A stretch of 64,000 nucleotides of DNA from Micromonospora rubida (GCF_009908295.1 NZ_JAAALO010000005.1:62001-126000), one strand, 5' to 3'. Counted from the first letter of the stretch, positions 51,101 to 60,082 are shown. Numbers and translations: made by a program. Notes: generated from the sequence alone by a model not told the origin.

Positions 51101-53191
51101 TCAGGAAACACTCAGTTGGAGCAGCTCGTCGCCGGGGCCGACCCGGTAGACGTCCAGCCGGTTCACGCCGGCCCGGAACAGCCGGTCGTCGGGGAGGAGG
51201 GCGGCGAACCGCCGCCCGCCGGCATCGGGCGGCACGACCGGCACGACCGCCCCGATCCGGCCGTTGACCGCGACGGCGAGCAGCGTGCCGTCGCGCACCG
51301 ACGCACCGACGGTGCCCCAGACCAGGGCCGGCAGCTCGCCGGCGTCCGGGTCGACGGCACGGAACGCGGCGAGGTCGGCGACCCGGACGATACCGTCGGC
51401 CGGTTCGGCGACCCGGGCGGTGCCGTCGGTCGGCCGCTCCGCCACGGCGGTGCCGACCAGCGGGTGGGGCGGCGGCGGGGGCGGCGGCTCCGGCACCCCG
51501 CCGGGGATGCTGACCGGCTCGCCCGGCCGGTCGTAGAAGCGCTTGTCGGCGCGCTCGCGCGGGGCCTGTCGGGCGGAGCGCCCGTCGACCTGCCACGGGA
51601 TCCGCACGTGCGCGTGGTCGGCGACCGTGGGCAGCAGGTCGACCTGCTCCCAGTTGCGGTCGTCGACCCGTCCGGCCCGCTGGCCGGGTTCCTTGACGAA
51701 CGTCGGCACCCACGCCACCTGCCCGGCCGCCGCGCGCACGGCGCTCATCCCGCGCCCCTGGAAGCCCTTGTCGAAGCTGACCCCGTGGTCGGCGGTGACC
51801 ACCACGAGGGCCTTGTCGTACAGGCCGGTGGCGCGCAGGGTACGCAGCGTCTCGCCGATCAGCCGGTCGGTGTACCCCAGCTGGGCGAGGTGCCGCTGCC
51901 GGGCCAGCTCGACCCAGCCCGCGCCGTCGTTGGGCAGGTCCTCCGGGGCGGCGTAGCGGGCCCCCGACGGCAGGAACACCCAGGGCGCGTGCGGCATCAG
52001 CAGGTGCAGGAAGTGCAGGGTGGGCCGGTCGCTGGGGCGCAGCCCGGCCAGGAACGTGGTGAACCGGGCCGGCTGGTTGTCGTCGAGGTTGTCCCAGCGG
52101 AACTTCGGGTCGGCCGGCACCGGCTCGGCGGCGTCCAGCCCCGCCTCGGCGGCGGTCAGCTCGCGGTACGACTCCTCGGGGGCGACCCGGCTGTCCACCG
52201 GCGCGGTCACCTGGAGCAGCAGCCGGCCGCTCTCCCGGACCAGGGTGCCGAGGCCCTGCTGAGGGCTGGCCGGCTGGTCGCAGCGGCTGGGCGGGCAGAG
52301 CCGGGTGATGCTCTCCTGCGCCCGGATGTCGTACAGGCCGCCGAGGGCGGTGAACAGGTTGTCCGGGTACTGCGAGTAGTGCGGGGCGACCGGCCGCGCC
52401 GGGTACCGGCCGGTGAGCATGGCCGGCAGCGCGTACGGCGTCCAGCCGCTGACCCCGGTGGCGTTGCGGTACCAGGTGGAGCCGGCTGCCAGCTCGGCGA
52501 AGTGCGGGTAGCGGGCGGCGTCGATCCGGGCGTCCGGGCCGAGCAGGGAGACCAGCGGCAGCTCGTCGAGGACCAGCATGACCACCGGCGGGTGCTCCCC
52601 CGCCCCGGCCGCACCGGCCGCACCGGCCGCACCGACGGGGCCTTCCGGCAGCACCACCGGCGACACCGGCGAGGCGAGCAGGAACAACGCCACGAAGGCC
52701 GGCGGCCCGGCCGCGGCCACCCGCAGCGCCCACCCTGGGCCGCGCCACCGCCGGTGCGCGGCGGCCCCGGCCGCGCCCACCACCGCCGCGACCAGCAGCA
52801 GCGGTACGCCCCGCAGCGGCGTACCGTGCCGGCCCGCCTGGACGGCGAGGGCGGCGAGCAGCAGGCCGACGGTCCCGGTGTGCACGGCGGCCCGGACGCC
52901 CCGCCCGGCGAGCCGGCTCGCCGCCCCGAGCAGGGCCACCGGCAGCGTGGGTACCAGCGCGATCAGCGCCACCAGGGTCAGGATCTCGCCCCGTGTGGCC
53001 CGGTGGAACAGGAAGAAGTCGGGGCTGCGGCCCAACACGTCCAGCATCGGCTGGGTGACCACCAGCCCGACCAGCGCCACCACCTCCAGCAGCGGGCCCC
53101 GCTCCGCCCGCCACCCGGTCTGCGGGGTGGGGCAGCCCGGGGCCGGGTCGACGGCCCGGGAGGTCGCCGGGGCCGGGGCCGGGTCAGCCAC
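51101..53191 (-). CDS. Membrane-anchored sulfatase/phosphoglycerol transferase-like protein
   Basis: A 696-residue alkaline-phosphatase-superfamily protein. Residues about 30-180 hold four or five membrane segments (for example LLEVVALVGLVVTQPML and LLLVAAVVGAAGAAA). The catalytic domain follows: metal-binding Asp-Glu at 209-210 (VMLVLDELPL), the nucleophile region GVSGWTPYALPAMLTGRYP with a Thr where sulfatases have Cys/Ser, HFLHLLMPHAPWVF, and VVTADHGVSFDKG (Asp-His metal ligands). Thr favours phosphotransfer over sulfate cleavage, but this is inference. The active domain would face outside. Its start overlaps the methyltransferase gene by 8 bases, so the two are co-translated. A strong terminator follows. 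Confidence 0.8.
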   Translation of the reverse strand: MADPAPAPATSRAVDPAPGCPTPQTGWRAERGPLLEVVALVGLVVTQPMLDVLGRSPDFFLFHRATRGEILTLVALIALVPTLPVALLGAASRLAGRGVRAAVHTGTVGLLLAALAVQAGRHGTPLRGVPLLLVAAVVGAAGAAAHRRWRGPGWALRVAAAGPPAFVALFLLASPVSPVVLPEGPVGAAGAAGAAGAGEHPPVVMLVLDELPLVSLLGPDARIDAARYPHFAELAAGSTWYRNATGVSGWTPYALPAMLTGRYPARPVAPHYSQYPDNLFTALGGLYDIRAQESITRLCPPSRCDQPASPQQGLGTLVRESGRLLLQVTAPVDSRVAPEESYRELTAAEAGLDAAEPVPADPKFRWDNLDDNQPARFTTFLAGLRPSDRPTLHFLHLLMPHAPWVFLPSGARYAAPEDLPNDGAGWVELARQRHLAQLGYTDRLIGETLRTLRATGLYDKALVVVTADHGVSFDKGFQGRGMSAVRAAAGQVAWVPTFVKEPGQRAGRVDDRNWEQVDLLPTVADHAHVRIPWQVDGRSARQAPRERADKRFYDRPGEPVSIPGGVPEPPPPPPPHPLVGTAVAERPTDGTARVAEPADGIVRVADLAAFRAVDPDAGELPALVWGTVGASVRDGTLLAVAVNGRIGAVVPVVPPDAGGRRFAALLPDDRLFRAGVNRLDVYRVGPGDELLQLSVS

Positions 53192-54614
53192 CCACCACCG
53201 CCTGGTAGAGCGTCCGGGTGCCCGAGGGCAGCTCGACGTGCCGCTCGATCCGGCACCGGGCGGCCAGCAACCGGGCGAACTCGTCGGGCCGGTAGGCCGG
53301 GAAGAGGCCGGGCGGCCGGTTGGCCAGCAGCCGTCGGGCCATCGGGTCCTCGGGGTGGACGAACTCGACCACCAGCCGGCCGCCGGGGGCGCAGGCGTCG
53401 GCGAGCTGGTCGACGAGCTGGGCCAGCGGCACGTTGCGCCCGATCGCGAGGTGGTGCACGACGGCGAGGGCGAGCACCAGGTCGGCCCGGGCCCGGGTGG
53501 CGAAGGCGGCCCGTTCGACGCCTCGCCAGCCGCCGCCGGGCGACGGGTCGGCCAGGTCCATCACCAGCGGCAGCACCCGCCGCTGCCCCTCGGCGCGCAG
53601 CGCCGCGTACAGGTCGTCGACCACGGCCGGGTCCTGCTCGACGGCGACGACGTAGCCGGCGTGCCGGGCGGCGATCCGGGCGTACCGGCCGTCGTTGGCG
53701 CCCAGGTCCAGCACCAGCCCGGGTGGCGGCCCGGCGGTCAGCGCCGCGGCGACGAAGCGTTCCTTGGCGGCCCGGTCCCCCGCCGAGTACGTGCAGGTGC
53801 GCTGGTAGTCGACCCAGTGGCTGCGGGCGTGGCGCGGGGCCAGCCGGCGGACCAGCTTCTCGATCCGGCGCACGGCGGCCAGGGCCAGTTCCCGGGAGTA
53901 CCCGGCGGTGCGCAGTTGCGCCCGCACGTCGCTGGTGGTCGCGGCGGCGTGCCGCTGCTGCATCGCGGAGTGCAGGTGCACGTGGGTGGGGACGCCGGGC
54001 AGCAGCCGGCGGGTGCCGGTGAACAGCCGGCGCATCTGCTCCGGCGGGATGCCGTCGACCTGGGCGCGCAGCCAGGGCTGGAAGTCCACGCCGAGGTGGG
54101 CGGTGAGCAGCAGCGGGTAGAGCAGGGTCTGGCAGAACTGCCGGTAGCCGGCCCAGGGCTCGCCGTCGCGGGCCGGCTCGAACGAGCCGACGTCGATGAA
54201 GACCGGTCGGACGCCGTCCCACTGGAGGTTGTAGGCCGATCCGTCCTTTGTGGTGAAGCCGGCGGCCAGCGCCGCGCGCAGGACCTCCAGGTGCAGCAGC
54301 GCGGCATCGCGCAGCATGCCGAACGACCACTCGTACGGGTGGGAGACGAACGGGATGCGCTCGTGGCGCAGGACCGCGGCCCACGGCACTCCGTCGGGGG
54401 CCCGGAACCGGTCCGGCGCGACGGGTTCGGTGCCGCAGACCTTGCCGGCGGCGAGCAGCGGCGGGAAGAACTCGCTGGCCGCCAGGGCCCGCCAGTCCTC
54501 GGCCGCCCGCGCGTCGAGCCCGCGCAGCACCTCGCCGTCGGCGTAGAAGACGCGGTTGGCCGGGTCGCGGAAGGAGCCCGGCTCGACCCGGACGCCGGTG
54601 TCGGGGGTGGTCAT
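53184..54614 (-). CDS. Class I SAM-dependent methyltransferase with kinase-like N-terminal half
   Basis: A 476-residue protein in two parts. The C-terminal half (about 285-476) is a Rossmann methyltransferase: LVLDLGANDGRYARIAARHAGYVVAVEQD (SAM motif I and post-I), LVLALAVVHHLAIGRN and CAPGGRLVVEFVHPED. The N-terminal half has GFTTKDGSAYNLQWDGVRPVFIDVGSFEP, resembling the N-x-D and metal-binding segments of aminoglycoside-type kinases, though the fold is not certain. Similar proteins occur near surface-polysaccharide genes. It sits between a 48-residue membrane peptide and a membrane sulfatase in a tight operon. Substrate unknown. Confidence 0.75.
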   Translation of the reverse strand: MTTPDTGVRVEPGSFRDPANRVFYADGEVLRGLDARAAEDWRALAASEFFPPLLAAGKVCGTEPVAPDRFRAPDGVPWAAVLRHERIPFVSHPYEWSFGMLRDAALLHLEVLRAALAAGFTTKDGSAYNLQWDGVRPVFIDVGSFEPARDGEPWAGYRQFCQTLLYPLLLTAHLGVDFQPWLRAQVDGIPPEQMRRLFTGTRRLLPGVPTHVHLHSAMQQRHAAATTSDVRAQLRTAGYSRELALAAVRRIEKLVRRLAPRHARSHWVDYQRTCTYSAGDRAAKERFVAAALTAGPPPGLVLDLGANDGRYARIAARHAGYVVAVEQDPAVVDDLYAALRAEGQRRVLPLVMDLADPSPGGGWRGVERAAFATRARADLVLALAVVHHLAIGRNVPLAQLVDQLADACAPGGRLVVEFVHPEDPMARRLLANRPPGLFPAYRPDEFARLLAARCRIERHVELPSGTRTLYQAVVGG

Positions 54615-54629
54615 GCCGGCGGGCCCGGC

Positions 54630-54776
54630 TCAGGAACGGTCGGTGGGCCGGCGGCGGAACCGGGTGGTCAGCCGGCGCCAGTAGAGCTTCGCGGCCACCG
54701 CCGCTCCAGCCACCCCTCCGACCACCGCCTGCACGATCAGGCTGCCGGAACCCGCGTCCAGGTAGGCCAGGTGCAT
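54630..54776 (-). CDS. Small membrane protein (48 aa), first gene of the methyltransferase-sulfatase operon
   Basis: A 48-residue peptide: MHLAYLDAGSGSLIVQAVVG is followed by GVAGAAVAAKLYWRRLTTRF and a basic tail. One membrane segment (about residues 10-30) with a short outside/inside N-terminus and a strongly basic C-terminus predicts an inserted, cytosol-facing tail. AAGGAG is 9 bases before the ATG. The LDxGSGSLIVQ motif recurs in small proteins next to similar methyltransferase and sulfatase genes in actinomycetes, as far as I recall. The stop is 15 bases before the methyltransferase start. Confidence 0.75.
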   Translation of the reverse strand: MHLAYLDAGSGSLIVQAVVGGVAGAAVAAKLYWRRLTTRFRRRPTDRS

Positions 54777-54971
54777 CACGGGTCGCTCCTTCCCCTCGCC
54801 GTCTCGGAGTCAGCTTCCGGCCCCGCCGCGTTGGGGTTTTTAAGCCGAAAGGCCGGACTTGTCTCATTGCCACCGTACGCGACGGCGGGCCGCGTCGAGG
54901 CCACACCGCCCAGTCCGGCCGCGTCCGTTCCGTTCAAGACGCGACGCCCGGCCCCGCCGTACGGTCGGCGC

Positions 54972-55370
54972 ATGACACCTCGCTTCGACCTCGTCGGCCT
55001 GACGGTCACCGACATGGCCCGGACCCTCGACTTCTACCGACGCCTGGGCCTCGACATCCCGGCCGGCGCGGAGGCCGAGCCGCACGTGGAGTTCACGTTG
55101 GCCGGCGGCCTGCGGCTGGCCTGGGACACGGTGGAGACGATCCGCAGCTTCGACCCCGACTGGGCGCCGCCGACCGGCGGCTCCCGGGTCGGCCTCGCGT
55201 TCCGCTGCGCCGACCCGGCCGAGGTGGACCGGTACTGGGCCGAGATGACCGGGGCCGGCTTCCACGGCCATCTGGCGCCGTGGGACGCGTTCTGGGGCCA
55301 GCGGTACGCGGTCCTGCACGACCCCGACGGCACCGGCGTCGACCTGTATGCCCCGCTGCCGGCGGACTGA
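54972..55370 (+). CDS. VOC-family (glyoxalase/bleomycin resistance-like) protein
   Basis: A 132-residue vicinal-oxygen-chelate protein with two beta-alpha-beta-beta-beta units: FDLVGLTVTDMARTLDFYRRLGLDIP in the first and VGLAFRCADPAEVDRYWAEMTGAGF in the second, ending in RYAVLHDPDGTGVDLYAPL. Only one clear metal-type acid at the end (VDLYA) is seen and no matching N-terminal His, so metal binding is uncertain. ATG at 54972 starts the first unit. Could be a resistance-type binding protein or an isomerase-like enzyme. Confidence 0.85.
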   Translation: MTPRFDLVGLTVTDMARTLDFYRRLGLDIPAGAEAEPHVEFTLAGGLRLAWDTVETIRSFDPDWAPPTGGSRVGLAFRCADPAEVDRYWAEMTGAGFHGHLAPWDAFWGQRYAVLHDPDGTGVDLYAPLPAD

Positions 55371-55439
55371 CCGCAGCGCCCCGGCGGCAACGGTCCGCCC
55401 CGGTCCCAGTCCCCGGGCCGACAGGACGACAGGAGCGGC

Positions 55440-56126
55440 TCAGCCGCGCAGCAGGACGCCGGGCGGCACCCCGGCCAACTCGCGCACGTCGCGGGTCAGG
55501 TGGGCCTGGTCGGCGTACCCGGCGCGGGCGGCCACCTCGGCCAGCGGCGTCCCGGCCCGGGCCAGGGCGAGAGCCCGGCGCATCCGCAGGATCCGGGCGA
55601 GGGTCTTCGGGCCGTACCCGAACAGGTGCTGGCAGCGGCGGTGCAGCGCCCGCGCGCCGAGGCCGACCTCGGCGGCGACCGCGCCGACCGACCCCCCGCC
55701 GGCCAGCCGGGCCGCCAGGTGCGCGCCGAGCGGATCGGGGCCGCCGGCCGCGCGCAGCCGGCCCCGGGCGACCTCCTCCAGCACGGCGGCGACGCCGCGA
55801 CCGCCGGCCGTCCGGTCGGCGACGGAGGCCGCGCCCGGTCCCCACAGGTCGGACAGCGACACCCGCCGGTCCCGCAGCTCGTCGGCGGGCAGGCCGAACA
55901 CGGCCGGCCCGACGCCGGGCGGCAGCCGCAGCCCCACCCAGCGCTCGCCGGCCGTGCCCACCGACAGGTGCGCCGTGCGGTCCGGCCCGGCGACCAGCAG
56001 TCCCCGTCGCGAGGACCACAGCAGGTCCAGGCACCCGTCGGGCAGCACCCGGGCGGGCCCGTCGCCGGTGCTGACGCTCTCCCAGAGCACCGCCCCGGCC
56101 ACGCTGGCGCCACGCTCCCGGTACAC
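55440..56126 (-). CDS. AraC-family transcriptional regulator
   Basis: A 228-residue regulator with an N-terminal sensor part (VLPDGCLDLLWSSRRGLLVAGPDRTAHL, about residues 28-58, the DUF6597-like type) and a C-terminal double helix-turn-helix (SVGAVAAEVGLGARALHRRCQHLFGYGPKTLARILRMRRALALARAG and LAEVAARAGYADQAHLTRDVRELAGVPPGVLL). Start GTG 56126 is chosen as the frame before it has no protein character; no Shine-Dalgarno is visible. It is convergent with the VOC gene, which may be its target. Confidence 0.87.
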   Translation of the reverse strand: MYRERGASVAGAVLWESVSTGDGPARVLPDGCLDLLWSSRRGLLVAGPDRTAHLSVGTAGERWVGLRLPPGVGPAVFGLPADELRDRRVSLSDLWGPGAASVADRTAGGRGVAAVLEEVARGRLRAAGGPDPLGAHLAARLAGGGSVGAVAAEVGLGARALHRRCQHLFGYGPKTLARILRMRRALALARAGTPLAEVAARAGYADQAHLTRDVRELAGVPPGVLLRG

Positions 56127-56226
56127 GACCCGAGTCTGCCAGCCGCGGTTCGGTCGCCGGCCTGGGCCTGGTCGAGGGCTCGCTGGCCGGTCCGGGGCCG
56201 GCGGCGTGCACGCCGCCCGTGACGGC

Positions 56227-57735
56227 CTAGGCGTGCGCTGTGGAGCCCGTGGCCGCCGGTAGGGAAACCGTGAACACGGTTCGCCCCGGGCGGCTTTCCA
56301 CCAAGACCCGGCCGTGGTGGGCATCCACCACGGCCGCCACGATGGCCAGCCCGAGGCCCGTGCTGCCGTGGGCGCGCGACCGGGAGCTGTCCCCCCGGGC
56401 GAAGCGCTCGAAGACCTCGTTCTGCAGGTCGGCCGGGACGCCGGGGCCGTCATCGGTGACGCTGAGCACGACTCCCGCCGGGGTGGGGGTGAGCCGGGTG
56501 GTGACGGTGGTACCCGGCGGGGTGTGCACCCGGGCATTGGTCAGCAGGTTCGCCACCACCTGGTGCAGCCGGGCGGTGTCGCCGGGCACCACCTGCTCCG
56601 CCTCGGGCAGGTCGAGCTGCCAGCGGTGCTCCGGGCCGGCGACGTGCGCGTCGCTGACCGCGTCGACGACCAGCGCCGTCAGGTCCACCGGCTCGACCGC
56701 CAGCGGGCGGCCGGAGTCGAGCCGGGCAAGCAGCAGCAGGTCGTCGACGAGGCTGGTCATCCGGGTGCTCTCCGACTCGACCCGGCGCAGCGCGTGCGCC
56801 ACGTCCGGCGGGACGCGGTCGCGGCCCCGGCGGGCCACCTCGGCGTACCCGCGGATGGCCGCGAGGGGGGTGCGCAGCTCGTGGCTGGCGTCGGCGACGA
56901 ACTGGCGTACCCGGGTCTCGCTGGCCTGGCGGGCGGCGAGCGCGGCGGCGACGTGCCCGAGCATCCGGTTGAGTGCGCCGCCGACCTGGCCGATCTCGGT
57001 GCGGGGATCGGTGTCCGCGGCGGGGACCCGCACGGAAAGCGCCACCTCGCCCCGGTCCAGCGGCAGCTCGGTGACCCGCGCTGCGGTGGCGGCGACCCGG
57101 CGCAGCGGGCGCAGGGTGGCCTGGACGATCAGCGCGCCGAGGCCGCCGGCGACGAGCAGCCCGGCGGCGGCGACCCCGGCCTGGGCCAGCACCATCCACC
57201 AGACGGTGTCCTGGACTCCGGTCAGCGGCAGCGCGAAGACCAGCACCCCACCGGAGCCGTCGTTGTCGAGGTCGACGAACTGCCGGGCCACCGCCCGGTA
57301 GTCGCCCTGGTCGCCGAGGTCCACCGTGCGCGGCCGGCCGTCGACGGCCAGCTTGGCCAGCGGGGCCGCCGTGCCGGTGGCGAGCGGCTCGACCGAACCG
57401 GCCGGGTTGCGGATCTTCGCCTCGGCGACCCGGCCGTCGACCACCCGGACGACGATCGAGCCGGGCGGAAAGCCGGGGGGCAGGTTCACCTCGCGGGGCA
57501 GCGGGGGCAGGGTGGGGTACCGGCCCCGCCGGTCCCCGCCGACCCGATGCTGGTCGAAGTTGAGCTGGTCGTCGACCTGGGCGACGAGGAAGTGCCGCAG
57601 CGCCACCGTGGTCAGCCCGCCGATCCCGATGCTGACCAGGGCGAGCAGCGCCACCACGGCGGCCACCAGCCGGGTGCGCAGCGACCGGCCGGCCAGCCAG
57701 CGGCGCAGCCGGTCAGTCCGCCGGCTTGAGGACAT
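56227..57735 (-). CDS. Two-component sensor histidine kinase
   Basis: A 502-residue membrane kinase. It has two membrane segments (LVAAVVALLALVSIGIGGLTTVAL, about 22-45; and VWWMVLAQAGVAAAGLLVAGGLGALIV, about 183-209) that flank an outside sensor domain. A HAMP linker follows, then the H box QFVADASHELRTPLAAIRGYAE (phospho-His), N box ANLLTNARVH, G1 TDDGPGVPADLQNEVFERFARGD and G2 GSTGLGLAIV. It overlaps the response regulator gene by 23 bases. The pair resembles mycobacterial TrcRS-type systems. The signal is unknown. Confidence 0.9.
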   Translation of the reverse strand: MSSSRRTDRLRRWLAGRSLRTRLVAAVVALLALVSIGIGGLTTVALRHFLVAQVDDQLNFDQHRVGGDRRGRYPTLPPLPREVNLPPGFPPGSIVVRVVDGRVAEAKIRNPAGSVEPLATGTAAPLAKLAVDGRPRTVDLGDQGDYRAVARQFVDLDNDGSGGVLVFALPLTGVQDTVWWMVLAQAGVAAAGLLVAGGLGALIVQATLRPLRRVAATAARVTELPLDRGEVALSVRVPAADTDPRTEIGQVGGALNRMLGHVAAALAARQASETRVRQFVADASHELRTPLAAIRGYAEVARRGRDRVPPDVAHALRRVESESTRMTSLVDDLLLLARLDSGRPLAVEPVDLTALVVDAVSDAHVAGPEHRWQLDLPEAEQVVPGDTARLHQVVANLLTNARVHTPPGTTVTTRLTPTPAGVVLSVTDDGPGVPADLQNEVFERFARGDSSRSRAHGSTGLGLAIVAAVVDAHHGRVLVESRPGRTVFTVSLPAATGSTAHA

Positions 57736-58459
57736 ATCCCGCGCCGCGCAGGGTGTGGATCATCGGCACCCGTCCGACGTCGATCTTCTTCCGCAGGTAC
57801 GAGATGTACAGCTCGACGACGTTGGCCTGCCCGCCGAAGTCGTAGTTCCAGACGTGGTCGAGGATCTGCGCCTTGCTGAGCACCCGGCGCGGGTTGCGCA
57901 TCAGGTACCGCAGCAGCTCGAACTCGGTCGCGGTGAGGGTGACCAGCTGGCCACCGCGGCGCACCTCGTGGCTGTCCTCGTCCAGGCTGAGGTCGCCGAC
58001 GGTCAGCACCGCGTCCTCCCGGGTGGCGACGGCGAACCCGGAGCGGCGCAGCAGCGCCCGCAGCCGGGCGATCACCTCCTCCAGGCTGAACGGCTTGGTG
58101 ACGTAGTCGTCGCCGCCGACGGTGAGCCCGGCGATGCGTTCCTCCACCGCGTCCCGGGCGGTGAGGAAGAGCACCGGCACGGTCGGGGTGTGCTCACGCA
58201 ACCGGCGCAGCACCTGGAAGCCGTCCAGGTCGGGCAGCATCACGTCGAGCACCACGGCATCCGGCTGGAACTGCCGGGCGGTGCTCAGCGCCGTCATCCC
58301 GTTGCCCGCGGTGCGGACCTGCCAGCCCTCGTAGCGCAGCGCCATCGAGAGCAGGTCGGTGAGGGTGGGCTCGTCGTCGACCACCAGCACCCGGACGGGT
58401 TCCCCGTCGGGTCGGCGCAGCTCGATGCGGCCCTGCGCGGCCTGCCCCTCCAAGACCAT
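57713..58459 (-). CDS. OmpR-family response regulator
   Basis: A 248-residue DNA-binding response regulator. The receiver (about residues 22-140) has VLVVDDEPTLTDLLSMALRYEGW, phospho-Asp in DAVVLDVMLPDLDG, LTARD and the Lys in GGDDYVTKPF. The C-terminal winged helix (about 155-248) has LTATEFELLRYLMRNPRRVLSKAQILDHVWNYDFGGQANVVELYISYLRKKID and LRGAGYVL. ATG at 58459 is given; a start 9 bases earlier is also possible. It is upstream of and overlaps its kinase gene. Confidence 0.92.
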   Translation of the reverse strand: MVLEGQAAQGRIELRRPDGEPVRVLVVDDEPTLTDLLSMALRYEGWQVRTAGNGMTALSTARQFQPDAVVLDVMLPDLDGFQVLRRLREHTPTVPVLFLTARDAVEERIAGLTVGGDDYVTKPFSLEEVIARLRALLRRSGFAVATREDAVLTVGDLSLDEDSHEVRRGGQLVTLTATEFELLRYLMRNPRRVLSKAQILDHVWNYDFGGQANVVELYISYLRKKIDVGRVPMIHTLRGAGYVLKPAD

Positions 58460-58565
58460 GCCTCCCATCGTGGGACGGTCGGCTGTGCCCCACATCGGCA
58501 GACCCTGTGTACCAGCTGTGCGTGCCGCCCGGCGCTTGGTCCGCGCATCCGCCCCTATTGGCGGA

Positions 58566-58790
58566 TCACTGCGACATGCCCAGCGGGTCGGTGCGGACGA
58601 AGCGCATGGTCCAGGTGCCGGTGTCGTCCGGGCGGTCGCGCCGGTAGAGGTGGTCGGCGGTCGGCGCCGGGGAGCCGCCCGGGTGCCGCAGCACCCAGCG
58701 CTGCGGGGGCGCCCCGTCGGGCCCGGCCGGCACCTGACGCACCAGGTCGTGCGCGGGCCCACCGACGAACCGCACGGTCACCTCGGTCAT
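58566..58790 (-). CDS. Small protein of unknown function (74 aa)
   Basis: A 74-residue hydrophilic protein: TEVTVRFVGGPAHDLVRQVPAG then GSPAPTADHLYRRDRP. Its FVGGPAHDLVRQVPAG-like opening recurs, to my memory, in short actinobacterial proteins. GGAGGGG is 3-4 bases before GTG/ATG, and the ATG at 58790 is preferred. It is transcribed away from the protein kinase gene. No function can be given. Confidence 0.6.
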   Translation of the reverse strand: MTEVTVRFVGGPAHDLVRQVPAGPDGAPPQRWVLRHPGGSPAPTADHLYRRDRPDDTGTWTMRFVRTDPLGMSQ

Positions 58791-58892
58791 CACCCCTCCG
58801 TTTCGCCGCCGTCACCCCAGGTCGACCTCCCCGGTGGAAGCTACCGCACCGCACCGGGAGGCGCGGGCGGCGCGGTGTCGACACCCCCGGCG

Positions 58893-58918
58893 GTTTGCCC
58901 TGCTCGGGAGCCGGGTAC
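58893..58918 (+). promoter_or_regulatory. Putative SigB/SigF-type promoter of the kinase gene
   Basis: GTTT (58893-58896), 16-base spacer, GGGTAC (58913-58918), 60 bases before the ATG. An exact match to the GNNT-N14-16-GGGTAC/T consensus. Confidence 0.65.
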
Positions 58919-58978
58919 CGGGCGGAAGTGACGGGATTGCCGCCCGCCGATGGTGGCGAGCTAGACGAGGAGCGGTCA

Positions 58979-59938
58979 ATGAGGACGCTGAACGGGCGCT
59001 ACCAGCTCGAACAGCGCATCGGCATCGGCGGGATGTCGGAGGTGTGGCAGGCCCACGACACGGTGCTCGACCGGCCGGTCGCGGTGAAGCTGATCTCCCC
59101 CGGCCGGGACGGGCCGACCTCGGTGGAACGCATCCGCGCCGAGGCCCGCTCCGCAGCCCGGCTGGTGCACCCGAACGTGGCCAGCGTGCACGACTTCGGC
59201 GCCTCGTCGACGCTGCTCGGCCGGTCGGCTCCGTACATCGTGATGGAGCTGGCGGAGGGCGAGACCCTCGCCGCGCACCTGCGCTCCGGGCCGCTGGACT
59301 GGCGCATCGCCGTGCGGGTCTGCGCCGAGATCGCGGCGGCGCTGGCCGCCGCGCACGCGCACGGCATCGTGCACCGCGATGTGAAGCCGGCCAACGTGAT
59401 GCTCACCCCGTGCGGGGTCAAGGTGCTGGACTTCGGCATCGCCACCCCGGCCGGCATGCCCGACGAGATGCCGGACGGCATGGTGGTGGGCACTCCCGCG
59501 TACCTCGCTCCGGAGCAGCTCGACCGGCGGCCCGCCACCCCGGCCGCCGACATGTACGCCCTCGGGGTGCTGCTCTACTACTGCCTCACCGGCCGGCTGC
59601 CGTACCGGGCCGACAGCACCAGCGAGCTGCTCGGGGCACGCCGCCGGCAGCAGCCGGACCCGTTGCCTGCGGTGGACGGCCTGCCGCCGGAGGTGGCCGG
59701 GCTCTGCGGGCAGCTGATGGCCGACGACCCGATGCGCCGGCCGACCAGCCTGATGGCCGCGCTGCTGCTGGCCGAGGCGGTCGACGCCCGGGTGTACGTG
59801 CCGATGCTCGACATGTCCCCGCCCCGGCAGCGCGAGGAACTGGTGTCCCCGTGGACCGAGCAGGCCGCCGCCGAGGCGACCCAGGCCGCGGGCGTCGGCG
59901 ACCGGCCGGCCGGACCGGGGCGCGACCGGAGGTCCTGA
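58979..59938 (+). CDS. Serine/threonine protein kinase (PknB-like, soluble)
   Basis: A 319-residue eukaryotic-type kinase. Nearly all of it is kinase domain: P-loop GIGGMSEVWQAHD, Lys37 (VAVKLI), catalytic loop HRDVKPANV with Asp134, DFGIATP with Asp151 and GTPAYLAPEQL. There is no membrane segment or outside PASTA domain, so it is cytosolic. The C-terminal 50 residues are Pro/Ala-rich. GAGGAGCGG precedes the ATG. A stress-type promoter lies upstream. It could phosphorylate STAS or sigma-control proteins, but targets are unknown. Confidence 0.92.
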   Translation: MRTLNGRYQLEQRIGIGGMSEVWQAHDTVLDRPVAVKLISPGRDGPTSVERIRAEARSAARLVHPNVASVHDFGASSTLLGRSAPYIVMELAEGETLAAHLRSGPLDWRIAVRVCAEIAAALAAAHAHGIVHRDVKPANVMLTPCGVKVLDFGIATPAGMPDEMPDGMVVGTPAYLAPEQLDRRPATPAADMYALGVLLYYCLTGRLPYRADSTSELLGARRRQQPDPLPAVDGLPPEVAGLCGQLMADDPMRRPTSLMAALLLAEAVDARVYVPMLDMSPPRQREELVSPWTEQAAAEATQAAGVGDRPAGPGRDRRS

Positions 59939-60029
59939 GGCCCCGGCAGCCCGTCCCGGGGCCGGCGACCCAGTCGGCCCCCGCGACGGTGCCGGTGCCG
60001 GCGGGTGCGGCGGGGCGGAGCCGGTGGCG

Positions 60030-60054
60030 GTTTCGCCGGGCGCGAGCCGGGTAG
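60030..60054 (+). promoter_or_regulatory. Putative SigB/SigF-type promoter of the Ohr-like gene
   Basis: GTTT (60030-60033), 15-base spacer, GGGTAG (60049-60054), 28 bases before the ATG. The -10 element is one base off the consensus. Confidence 0.55.
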
Positions 60055-60082
60055 CCGGGCGGGTGACTGAGGGGGGAACGGA

